DNA of 14,359 bases from Bacillota bacterium (lineage in GTDB: Bacteria > Bacillota > Clostridia > Lachnospirales > Lachnospiraceae), in contig JAEWPN010000186.1 of the NCBI GenBank assembly GCA_023399455.1, positions 1 to 14,359 on the forward strand, read 5' to 3'. The translations under genes were made by a program, and so were the position numbers. Positions 7,272-13,784 of the stretch are shown here, piece by piece (the first letter of the stretch is position 1; each line of letters opens with the position of its first letter). The notes below the pieces were generated by a model. It saw nothing but the letters and a program-made list of their open reading frames with translations. It ran no database searches and had not been told where the DNA came from.

Positions 7272-8198
7272 ATGGTGCTTTTTCAACAAATGCTTATATT
7301 TTTTATTATAATGCTACTGGGATATTATGGCGCTCGAAAAGGCATATTGGATGACGTTACTGGAAAGAGCCTGTCGTGGCTGGTAGTTCATATTGCCAAT
7401 CCCGCATTGATATTGTCAGGCTGTGCAGGAGGACAGATGGTGGTAAAAGAGCTGCTGTTCACAGGTATACTGGCCGTCTTGCTCTTTTTGGTTTTGATAA
7501 TATCGGCAGAAATCGTCATACCGATGTTTTTTCACGAAAGGGAAAAGAGGGGCGGCTATAAGGTGATGCTTGTTTTTTCCAACATGGGATTTATGGGATT
7601 CCCGCTGATTTCGGCAGTCTATGGTCAATCCGCCATAATGTATGCCGCTATTTTTCTCATTCCCTTTAACCTTTTAATTTATACTTATGGAATTTTCCGC
7701 ATTGGTAAAATGGGTAAAAGGGAAGACTTGGAGGGCAGAAAGACCGTGCAATGGAAACCGATGTTGAATAGCGGAGTCATTGCATGTCTGTTAGCAATTG
7801 GAATCGAAGTGACCCGCTTTCCGGTTCCTGAAATGTCAATGAAGCTGATTGAAATGCTGGGCGGAATGACCGCACCGCTTAGTATGTTGATTATTGGGGC
7901 ATCTTTTCGGTGACTTTCCACAAAAAAACTAATCACAGATAAGAAATTATTGGGCTTTTCTTTTTTGAAATTAATGGCACTTCCTGTGGCAGGCATGTTG
8001 TTTCTTAAGCAGTTTGTGGAAAATGAAGTTCTGCTTGGCGTCTGCTTCATCGTATTGGCAGCTCCTGCAGGAAGTATGGTGGTTATTCTGAGCAAGCAGT
8101 ACGGAGGCGACGAGAATACGGCAGTTAAGGGAGTAGCGTTTACTACACTGCTGTCCGTACTTACTATGCCTTTGGCCGCAAAGCTCGCAGGCTTGTAA
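7272..8198 (+). pseudogene. AEC-family carrier, frame broken by two compensating homopolymer changes
   Basis: Together the two open pieces (7272-7913, 213 residues; about 7950-8198, 82 residues) make a roughly 308-codon auxin-efflux-carrier-type membrane protein of normal length. About ten hydrophobic helices and the family pattern VFSNMGFMGFPL are visible. Both pieces are in the same frame but are separated by TGA at 7911. Removing one T from the T4 run (about 7904-7907) and adding one A to the A7 run (7922-7928) restores continuous, family-like sequence GASFGDFPQKKLITDKK with no stop. So either this copy is inactivated or the assembly carries two homopolymer errors. The rest shows no decay, which favours error or a very recent lesion. 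AEC proteins move organic acids or amino acids; here it could export a fermentation acid or import substrate. Its ribosome binding site (GGCGG) is weak, so translation may be coupled to the aminotransferase, which ends 10 bases earlier. Confidence 0.82.
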
Positions 8199-8234
8199 CA
8201 GACAGTAGATTCATACAGATAGGAGGTATCAGAT

Positions 8235-9221
8235 ATGGCGACTTTACAAATGTACATGGATAGAAGTAAGATCGATAACTTATTCACATCCGAAGTATTT
8301 GAGGAAGTATGGGGGGAAGGCTTTGGGGTGAATAATTCTGTGGGTAAAATTAAAAGGATTCTAATGCACTGCCCGGGAGAAGAATTAGAGCAGCTCGCCA
8401 ACGGAGAATATGAGGAAGAAGCCGGCGCAAGGATTTTGAAAAGTAAAGAGGGAAGGATTAGAAATTATTTCAAGTCTTATGAGCTTCCGGACATCGGACT
8501 GATGCGGGAGCAGCATAACCGGATGGCGGATATACTGAGGGCGAACGGAACGGAAGTGCTTTATTTAGAGGACCCGGCAAATTATTGGACCAATCTGACC
8601 TTTACCAGAGATGTGGCGCTGATGCTGCCGAAGGGAGCTGTGCTGACAAGGTTTGCCATGTATTTTCATCAGGGAGACACATGGCTTACGCAGAAACTAT
8701 TGGCGGAGCAGAATATTCCTATTTTAGGTGCGATACAAGGAAATGGTACAGTAGAGGGTGGTTCCTTTTCCATGCTGGATCCAAAGACGGCTGTTATTGG
8801 GCGATCCGTCCGTGTGAACGACGCAGGAATCGAACAACTCCGGACCTTGCTTTCCTATCAGGATATCGAGCTGATTGTAGTGGATATGCCCGCTTATTAT
8901 ATTCATCTGGATGAAGCTTTTGTGCCCGTTGATAAGGATAAGGTTCTGGTAAGCACCTTTATTCTTCCCCATTGGTTCTTAAAGCTGTTACAGGAGAGGG
9001 GGTACCGGCTGATTGAGACGGACAGGGAGGACCCTATGCTGACCAATAACTGTATCGCCATGGAGCCGGGGAAGGTATTATTCTCTTCAAAGGGTGTGAA
9101 TACGAGAAAGAACCTTGAGGAAGCAGGCGTCGAAGTGGTTGCGGCGGATATCTCGGAGATTAACAAGCTGGGAGGAGGAATCCACTGTTCCACGCTGCCG
9201 TTGTTAAGGGAATCGATATGA
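8235..9221 (+). CDS. Guanidino-group-modifying hydrolase (arginine deiminase/DDAH-like amidinotransferase family)
   Basis: A 328-residue protein of the GME fold (PF02274 type) that attacks a guanidino or ureido carbon through a cysteine adduct. The set is complete: FTRD (123-126), GTVEGGSFSMLD (E174), YYIHLDEAF (H224, D226) and GGGIHCSTLPLLRE (nucleophile C318). It is shorter than classical arginine deiminase (about 410) and near DDAH and citrulline-hydrolase-like members in size. It may therefore act on free arginine, a methylated or chain-modified arginine, a guanidino acid, or citrulline. No carbamate kinase or ornithine carbamoyltransferase gene accompanies it, so this is not an ordinary ADI pathway cluster. 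AGGAGG at 8221-8226 supports the ATG. Its presence beside RocB is the best clue that the operon substrate has a guanidino or ureido group. Confidence 0.87.
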   Translation: MATLQMYMDRSKIDNLFTSEVFEEVWGEGFGVNNSVGKIKRILMHCPGEELEQLANGEYEEEAGARILKSKEGRIRNYFKSYELPDIGLMREQHNRMADILRANGTEVLYLEDPANYWTNLTFTRDVALMLPKGAVLTRFAMYFHQGDTWLTQKLLAEQNIPILGAIQGNGTVEGGSFSMLDPKTAVIGRSVRVNDAGIEQLRTLLSYQDIELIVVDMPAYYIHLDEAFVPVDKDKVLVSTFILPHWFLKLLQERGYRLIETDREDPMLTNNCIAMEPGKVLFSSKGVNTRKNLEEAGVEVVAADISEINKLGGGIHCSTLPLLRESI

Positions 9222-9253
9222 GCGGGGACAATTTCGCCAAAGGAGGAAGCGAT

Positions 9254-9880
9254 ATGAGCAAATATGTAATTACCATAACCAGACAATTTGGAAGTATGGG
9301 GCGCCCCATTGCCCAAAAGCTGGCTAAACGGCTGGGCATCAACTATTATGACCGCGACATTGTGGATATGACTGCTAAGGAGATGAATGTGCCGGTCTCC
9401 GTCATAGGGGAGCTGGAAGAAGCGGTGCAGGGTAAGTTCTTTCGCATGAAATATCCTCTGGGTATGGGAACCAGCGATATGCAGAACGATATTTTCGATA
9501 CGCAGCGTAAGCTTATCCAAGGTATCGCAGATAAGGAATCCTGCATTATCGTAGGAAGATGTTCCGACTATATTTTGCACGAATATCCGAACAGTCTTCA
9601 TGTCTTTATCTATGCTCCTGATGAGATTAGGTATGAAACCTGTATACAAAAGTTTTGTATGCAGCCCGATGAAGCCAGGAGAATGATGCTGGAGGTGGAC
9701 AAGGCAAGAGAGCGTTATCATAAAACCTATGCAGGATATCTGCCTCAGGATTACCGTTATAAAGATTTAATGCTTGACAGCAGCCTGCTGGGAGTGGATG
9801 GAACGGTAACGTATCTGGAGCAGTTGGTGAATCTGTATGTAACAAAGGACAATGATAAAAAAAATAAAGTGGAAAAATAG
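9254..9880 (+). CDS. Cytidylate-kinase-like family protein
   Basis: A 208-residue protein with the N-terminal pattern of the AAA-type cytidylate kinase-like family (VITITRQFGSMGRPIAQKLAKRLGINYYDRDIV). The loop GSMGRPIA replaces a classical GxxxxGKS Walker A, as is usual in this family. A later CIIVGRCSDYIL is the second conserved block. Housekeeping Cmk is longer and has a standard P-loop, so this is a paralogue of unknown substrate. AAGGAGG (9240-9246) with a 7-base gap supports ATG 9254; an ATG at 9218 overlapping the upstream stop has no such site. It is the last gene of the RocB operon. It could phosphorylate a small molecule or act as a regulator; neither can be shown here. Confidence 0.82.
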   Translation: MSKYVITITRQFGSMGRPIAQKLAKRLGINYYDRDIVDMTAKEMNVPVSVIGELEEAVQGKFFRMKYPLGMGTSDMQNDIFDTQRKLIQGIADKESCIIVGRCSDYILHEYPNSLHVFIYAPDEIRYETCIQKFCMQPDEARRMMLEVDKARERYHKTYAGYLPQDYRYKDLMLDSSLLGVDGTVTYLEQLVNLYVTKDNDKKNKVEK

Positions 9881-9882
9881 TA

Positions 9883-9911
9883 TTGACAAGTATATACGCA
9901 CATGATAAAGT
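9883..9911 (+). promoter_or_regulatory. Promoter of the ABC transporter operon
   Basis: TTGACA at 9883-9888 starts two bases after the stop codon of the kinase-like gene. A 17-bp spacer leads to TAAAGT (9906-9911) with TG at 9903-9904. The first nine bases, TTGACAAGT, equal those of the RocB operon promoter. Another TAAAAA (9921-9926), abutting operator copy C just as in the RocB promoter, lacks a matching -35. With the first choice the start is near 9918 and the operator lies at about +10 to +26. Confidence 0.6.
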
Positions 9912-9926
9912 ATAAGAAATTAAAAA

Positions 9927-9943
9927 ATGTATACAGTATACGG
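9927..9943 (+). promoter_or_regulatory. GntR operator copy C
   Basis: ATGTATACAGTATACGG. Its core GTATAC-A-GTATAC (9929-9941) is a perfect 6-1-6 inverted repeat, the most symmetric of the three copies. It stands between the ABC operon promoter and its leader terminator. The match to copy B includes the preceding A-run, so the two promoter regions look like copies of one regulatory module. Confidence 0.78.
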
Positions 9944-9973
9944 TACGAATTATTCCACATATGGAAGAAAACG

Positions 9974-10011
9974 AAGGCGTTTGATTTGAAATAGAATCAG
10001 GCGCCTTTTTT
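9974..10011 (+). terminator. Intrinsic terminator in the ABC operon leader
   Basis: AAGGCGTTTGATT (9974-9986) pairs with AATCAGGCGCCTT (9995-10007) in a 13-bp stem with two G-U pairs and an 8-nt loop, followed by a six-T run (10006-10011). It can end read-through from the RocB operon. It also lies downstream of a promoter and operator C, so transcripts starting at 9883 must pass it to reach the ABC genes. This is the same order as in the RocB leader. Confidence 0.78.
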
Positions 10012-10030
10012 GTAATAAGAAAGTTTTGGT

Positions 10031-10161
10031 TTACTGTTCACACAGCAGCTTAACACTCGCTGTTAAGCTTCGTAAGAACGTGATTCAGGAGATGATTTCT
10101 GCTTCGCAAAGCGAATTTAAATGCGGAAATCATGGGTTGCTGTGAACGGAGTGAACAGTAA
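10031..10161 (+). repeat. Nested inverted-repeat element in the ABC leader (cloverleaf-like)
   Basis: The ends TTACTGTTCAC (10031-10041) and GTGAACAGTAA (10151-10161) are perfect 11-bp inverted repeats. Inside are a 9-bp perfect hairpin (AGCTTAACA 10047-10055 / TGTTAAGCT 10061-10069, loop CTCGC) and a second hairpin (10092-10102 / 10123-10133, one G-U) whose tip is TTCGC-AAA-GCGAA. A competing pairing of ACAGCAGC (10042-10049) with GTTGCTGT (10136-10143) exists. The GTGAAC unit occurs twice on the right side (10142-10147 and 10151-10156). No open frame of note. It could be a small palindromic or MITE-like repeat that landed in the leader, or a regulatory RNA domain. I do not recognise it as a known riboswitch. 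Confidence 0.6.
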
Positions 10162-10198
10162 CAGTTCTTGACTCACTATTCGGAAAGGAAGGGCAATT

Positions 10199-10936
10199 AT
10201 GGAGAATACGAAAATTTTATCCATTAGAAACGTATCCAAAAATTATAATTCTCTTCAAGTGCTTAAAAAAATCAATCTGGACATTAAACGAGGGGAAGTG
10301 GTCGCCATTATCGGACCCTCCGGCTCAGGCAAGAGTACGCTGCTTCGCTGTATGAACGCACTGGAAACGGTGAACGGAGGAGAAATCTGGTTCAAGGACC
10401 AATGCTTTACGGAAAAGTTTAAGAGCTATGACCGTTTAAGGCAGGATATCGGCATGGTATTTCAGCACTTCAATTTATTTCCGCATATGACGGTACTGAA
10501 GAACATTATGATTTCTCCGCTTAAGGTGAAGAAGAGACCGAAAGAGGAAATGATGGCAAAGGCTCTGGAATTATTGCGGATTGTAGGACTGGAGGATAAA
10601 AGGGAAGTCTACCCGGAGATGCTTTCGGGCGGACAGAAACAAAGAATTGCTATTGCAAGGGCACTCGCAATGGAGCCGGAAATTTTATTATTCGATGAAC
10701 CTACCTCAGCGCTGGATCCCGAGATGGTAGGAGAAGTGCTGAACACTATGAAAAATCTGGCGGAGTCTGGAATGACTATGGTCGTAGTAACACATGAAAT
10801 GGGATTCGCCAGAGAAGTAGCGGACAGAGTGGTTTTTATGGATGAAGGAATCATCATGGAGGAAGGAACGCCTAAACAGATATTTGAAGATACGCAGAAT
10901 GAACGGGTAAAGGCGTTCTTAGAAAAAATGTTATAG
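10199..10936 (+). CDS. Polar amino acid ABC transporter, ATP-binding protein (GlnQ/HisP type)
   Basis: A 245-residue ABC ATPase of the polar amino acid uptake family. Present are Walker [10 protein letters not shown] (39-47), Q-loop Q89 ([15 protein letters not shown]), signature LSGGQKQR (142-149), Walker [14 protein letters not shown] (162-174) and switch H199 ([17 protein letters not shown]). The last motif and the length are typical of GlnQ/HisP/ArtP-type subunits. AGGAAGGG (10186-10193) precedes the ATG. It is the first gene of the second unit, behind a 280-nt leader with operator C, a terminator and the nested repeat. It powers import through the permease encoded next. Arginine, ornithine, glutamine or a related molecule are all possible substrates. 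Confidence 0.95.
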   Translation: MENTKILSIRNVSKNYNSLQVLKKINLDIKRGEVVAIIGPSGSGKSTLLRCMNALETVNGGEIWFKDQCFTEKFKSYDRLRQDIGMVFQHFNLFPHMTVLKNIMISPLKVKKRPKEEMMAKALELLRIVGLEDKREVYPEMLSGGQKQRIAIARALAMEPEILLFDEPTSALDPEMVGEVLNTMKNLAESGMTMVVVTHEMGFAREVADRVVFMDEGIIMEEGTPKQIFEDTQNERVKAFLEKML

Positions 10937-10951
10937 AAAGAGGGAAAGAAA

Positions 10952-11644
10952 ATGGCAGGAGTATTACAGGTTATATACAAATACCAGATTCTTATTTGGA
11001 ATGGCACTAAAATAACATTGTTGATATCTGTATTGACAGTGATTTTAGGATTGATATTCGGTACCTTAATGGCATTTATGAAGCGGAGCAGAAGCAGAAT
11101 TCTAAGAATAATCGCAGGAATCTATGTGGAATTCATCAGGGGTACGCCGGTACTGGTACAGATTTTCATTGTATTTTACGGACTTCCGCTCATGGGAATC
11201 AATATTCCCTCAATCATGCTGGGAGGAACGGATATTTCCAGACTGCTGTCAGGCATCATTGCCCTAAGTGTGAACTCTACGGCATATATTTGCGAAATCG
11301 TCAGAAGCGGTATTCAGTCCATTGACATAGGGCAGACAGAAGGCGGCAAGGCACTCGGAATGAACAGCTTTAGAACGATGTGGTATGTGATTCTTCCCCA
11401 GGCCGTCAAAAATATTCTTCCGGCAATGGGCAATGAATTTGTTACAGTAATTAAGACCTCTTCACAGGTATCGGTCATCGGGATTGCAGAACTTATGTAT
11501 GCGGCAGATACCATACGGGGGATCAGCTTCCGTCCGATGGAGCCCTTAGTCATCGTAGCAATGATCTATTTCATTATTACCTTCACACTGTCCTGCATGA
11601 TCAAGCAGGTGGAGAAAAGGCTGAGGAAAAGCAGCCGAAGATAA
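10952..11644 (+). CDS. Polar amino acid ABC transporter, permease (HisM/GlnP type)
   Basis: A 230-residue inner-membrane protein with about five hydrophobic helices, the normal size for a HisMQ/GlnP permease. The family entry motif VEFIRGTPVLVQIFIVFYGLP is at 59-79. The cytoplasmic EAA-like coupling loop (EGGKALGMNSFRTMWYVILPQA, about 130-151) contacts the ATPase. Only one permease gene is present, so the channel is probably a homodimer. It begins 15 bases after the ATPase stop and is followed after 13 bases by the dehydrogenase gene, indicating one transcript. Confidence 0.94.
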   Translation: MAGVLQVIYKYQILIWNGTKITLLISVLTVILGLIFGTLMAFMKRSRSRILRIIAGIYVEFIRGTPVLVQIFIVFYGLPLMGINIPSIMLGGTDISRLLSGIIALSVNSTAYICEIVRSGIQSIDIGQTEGGKALGMNSFRTMWYVILPQAVKNILPAMGNEFVTVIKTSSQVSVIGIAELMYAADTIRGISFRPMEPLVIVAMIYFIITFTLSCMIKQVEKRLRKSSRR

Positions 11645-11657
11645 AGGAGGAGAGGAT

Positions 11658-12656
11658 ATGAAGGTTGTTATTACCGATTATCCGGATGTTTTAGGAAGAA
11701 ATCTGGATTATGAAAAGGAAATCCTGGAAAGCGGCATTGAAAAATGCCGGACCATCATATATCCCTATCGCGGCGACAGGGAGGAGTTCAAAAATATAAT
11801 TGCTGATGCGGATGCCGTGCTGACAGCTTTTGTGAATATGGATCAGGAAATCTTGAACTGTGCGGAAAAATTGAAATGTGTCTGCTTCAATGCGACCGGT
11901 TATGATTTCATTGATTATGAGGCGGCGTGCAGAAGAAATATAGGAATTGTTCCTATCGGTGAATATTGTACGGGCGAGGTAGCGGACCATACGATGGCAT
12001 TGATTCTTACTCTTTTAAGAGGCGTGAAGCATTATACGAAAGACATTGAGGAGAGGAAAACATGGCAGTATTATTCGGGGCAAAAGCTTAGGCGTCTTAG
12101 AGGAATGCAGATGGGCATCTTCGGATTGGGAAAGATAGGAAGAGCGGTAGCCGGGCGTGCGCAGGCCTTTGGTATAAGGGTCGTCGCCTATGATCCGTAT
12201 CTGCCGGAGGAGACGGCAAAGCAGGCGGGTATCGAGCTGGTGGATATAGATTATATTCTGGAGAATTGTCATATTATTTCCAACCATATGAACCAGACAA
12301 CGGAAAACCATTATTTTTTTAACAAAGAGCGCTTTGAACGGATGAAGCAAAAGCCGGTATTCATCAATGTGGGACGCGGCGGTGCCGTAGATGAAAAGTC
12401 TTTGGCGTGGGCGCTGGAACAAGAGCTTTTGTTTGGAGCCGGGTTAGATGTTCTCGAGGAGGAAAAACCGGATTTGGATCATAATGCTCTGATCGGACGG
12501 GAGAACGTGATCATTACTCCCCATGCCGCTTTCTATACCGAAGAATCATTGAAGGATCTGCAGAGAATTTCTTGTGAAAATGTCGTCCATTATTTGCGGG
12601 GGGAATACGAACAGGTAAATAGAATTGTAAATAAAAGCCGTATTCAAATTGGGTAA
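11658..12656 (+). CDS. D-isomer-specific 2-hydroxyacid dehydrogenase
   Basis: A 332-residue NAD(P)-linked oxidoreductase that interconverts a 2-oxo acid and a D-2-hydroxy acid. The dinucleotide motif is GLGKIG (156-161) with acidic D179 after the second strand, which favours NAD. The catalytic triad is R240 (NVGRGGAVDE), E269 (DVLEEEKPD) and H289 (TPHAAFYTEES). The strong AAGGAGG (11644-11650) overlaps the permease stop. Its place between permease and binding-protein genes is unusual and suggests that it acts on the imported compound, for instance reducing a 2-oxo acid formed by transamination. Glyoxylate/hydroxypyruvate, D-lactate and phosphoglycerate members share these motifs, so the substrate is open. 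Confidence 0.92.
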   Translation: MKVVITDYPDVLGRNLDYEKEILESGIEKCRTIIYPYRGDREEFKNIIADADAVLTAFVNMDQEILNCAEKLKCVCFNATGYDFIDYEAACRRNIGIVPIGEYCTGEVADHTMALILTLLRGVKHYTKDIEERKTWQYYSGQKLRRLRGMQMGIFGLGKIGRAVAGRAQAFGIRVVAYDPYLPEETAKQAGIELVDIDYILENCHIISNHMNQTTENHYFFNKERFERMKQKPVFINVGRGGAVDEKSLAWALEQELLFGAGLDVLEEEKPDLDHNALIGRENVIITPHAAFYTEESLKDLQRISCENVVHYLRGEYEQVNRIVNKSRIQIG

Positions 12657-12724
12657 CTGAAAGGACTGCCCGGAAAGGGTGGAAATTTTAAGATAAGTTT
12701 CATCATAATAAGGAGGAGAAGTTT

Positions 12725-13666
12725 ATGAAGAAAAGAAAATTGACAGCATTGATTATGTCCGCTATTATGGGAGCCATGCTTTTCACAGGCTGCGGCAGTT
12801 CTCAAAGTGAGGCGACGGACGAGGCGAGCACTCAGCCTGCGGCAGAAAGCAGCGAGGAAGCTTCCGTCGAAGAGGAGGCGGAAACAGACGAAACGGTTAC
12901 GGAAGCAGCGGATACAGAGGAAACTGCACAGGCGGACGGACCGGTGCTCGCATCCATTAAGGAAGCCGGAAAGTTAGTTGTGGGAACGGCTTCGGGTTAT
13001 CCCCCATATGAATTTATTGACATTACATCTCCCGATCAGGCGGTAGTTGGAATCGATATGGAGCTTGCTAAGAAAATTGCGGAAGAGTTAGGAGTAGAAC
13101 TGGAGATCCAGGATATGACCTTTACTTCTTTAATATCTTCTATCCCTACGCACAAGGTGGATATGGCGATTGCCGGTATCTCTATTACAGAAGAGAGAAA
13201 AGAGACCATGGATTTCTCGGAGCCTTATCTGGAGGCTGCTCAGAAGATTCTGATTTTGAAGGAAAACACAGAAAAATATAATACATTGGAATCGTTCTCC
13301 GGGGAAGCGGTAGCAGCGGAAAAATCGACGACTCAGGAAGCCGTTGCGCAGGAATTAATGGCGGATTCGCCGTTGGTTTCCTTAGAAAAAGTACCCGACT
13401 GCCTTATGGAATTGCAGAATGGCAAGGTTGCCGGTGTAGTGGTGGAAGGCATAGTAGGAGAACAGTATGTCTTCGCATATGATAATATTGTATTCAGCGA
13501 TGCAGATATGGAGAGGAGCAAGACCTCTGCGGTCGCATTGGACAAGGGGAATGAAGACTTGATTGCAATCATCAATAAGGTAATTGCAGAAAACGTTGAA
13601 AACGGCAACTTCGATAAGTGGGTGGAGGAGTACAGCGAGAAGGCTGCAGCCAATGCTAAGGAGTAA
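12725..13666 (+). CDS. Extracellular solute-binding lipoprotein (SBP_bac_3, amino acid type)
   Basis: A 313-residue lipoprotein. The lysine-rich N-terminus, hydrophobic core and lipobox LFTGC predict cleavage before C23 and anchoring to the outer face of the membrane. Residues about 24-72 form an acidic Glu/Ser/Thr/Ala-rich flexible linker. From about 75 the family 3 fold begins (KLVVGTASGYPPYEFID, VVGIDMELAKKIAEELG, DMAIAGISITEERKETMDFSEPYL). It captures the substrate for the ABC permease encoded upstream. AAGGAGG (12710-12716) supports the ATG. It is the last gene of the operon, separated from the permease by the dehydrogenase gene, and is followed by a strong terminator. Ligand class is polar amino acids or analogues; specificity cannot be read. 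Confidence 0.94.
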   Translation: MKKRKLTALIMSAIMGAMLFTGCGSSQSEATDEASTQPAAESSEEASVEEEAETDETVTEAADTEETAQADGPVLASIKEAGKLVVGTASGYPPYEFIDITSPDQAVVGIDMELAKKIAEELGVELEIQDMTFTSLISSIPTHKVDMAIAGISITEERKETMDFSEPYLEAAQKILILKENTEKYNTLESFSGEAVAAEKSTTQEAVAQELMADSPLVSLEKVPDCLMELQNGKVAGVVVEGIVGEQYVFAYDNIVFSDADMERSKTSAVALDKGNEDLIAIINKVIAENVENGNFDKWVEEYSEKAAANAKE

Positions 13667-13704
13667 CATCTAAATTATTATAAAACTTTGTGTCAGGAAT
13701 TAAG

Positions 13705-13749
13705 AAAGGGACCGCCGCACGAGCGATAGAATAGTGCGGCGGTCCTTTT
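13705..13749 (+). terminator. Strong intrinsic terminator between convergent genes
   Basis: GGACCGCCGCAC (13709-13720) and GTGCGGCGGTCC (13734-13745) form a perfect GC-rich 12-bp stem with a 13-nt loop. It is extended by a G-U pair and A-T pairs and followed by TTTT (13746-13749). It ends the ABC operon. A-rich bases on the left flank make it usable in the opposite direction for the DUF368 gene too. Confidence 0.92.
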
Positions 13750-13784
13750 CCCGGCTGATAATTTATTCCCGCGAGGGTATTTGA

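Noticed and set aside
7685..8401. Minus-strand open frame of 238 codons opposite the AEC carrier region
   Set aside because: It crosses the AEC stop and the start of the hydrolase gene. The plus-strand readings match known families and this one does not.
9218..9253. ATG overlapping the hydrolase stop as the start of the kinase-like gene
   Set aside because: No ribosome binding site fits it, whereas AAGGAGG stands 7 bases before ATG 9254, and the family N-terminus begins there.
10168..10173. TTGACT as a -35 of a separate promoter for the ABC ATPase
   Set aside because: A -10 at normal spacing would fall on the ribosome binding site and start codon region, and no -10-like hexamer is there.
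10012..10198. Known guanidine or amino acid riboswitch, or a T-box, in the ABC leader
   Set aside because: I could not find the ACGR-loop hairpins of guanidine-II, the ykkC core, lysine or glycine riboswitch cores, or a T-box sequence. The region is structured but unassigned.
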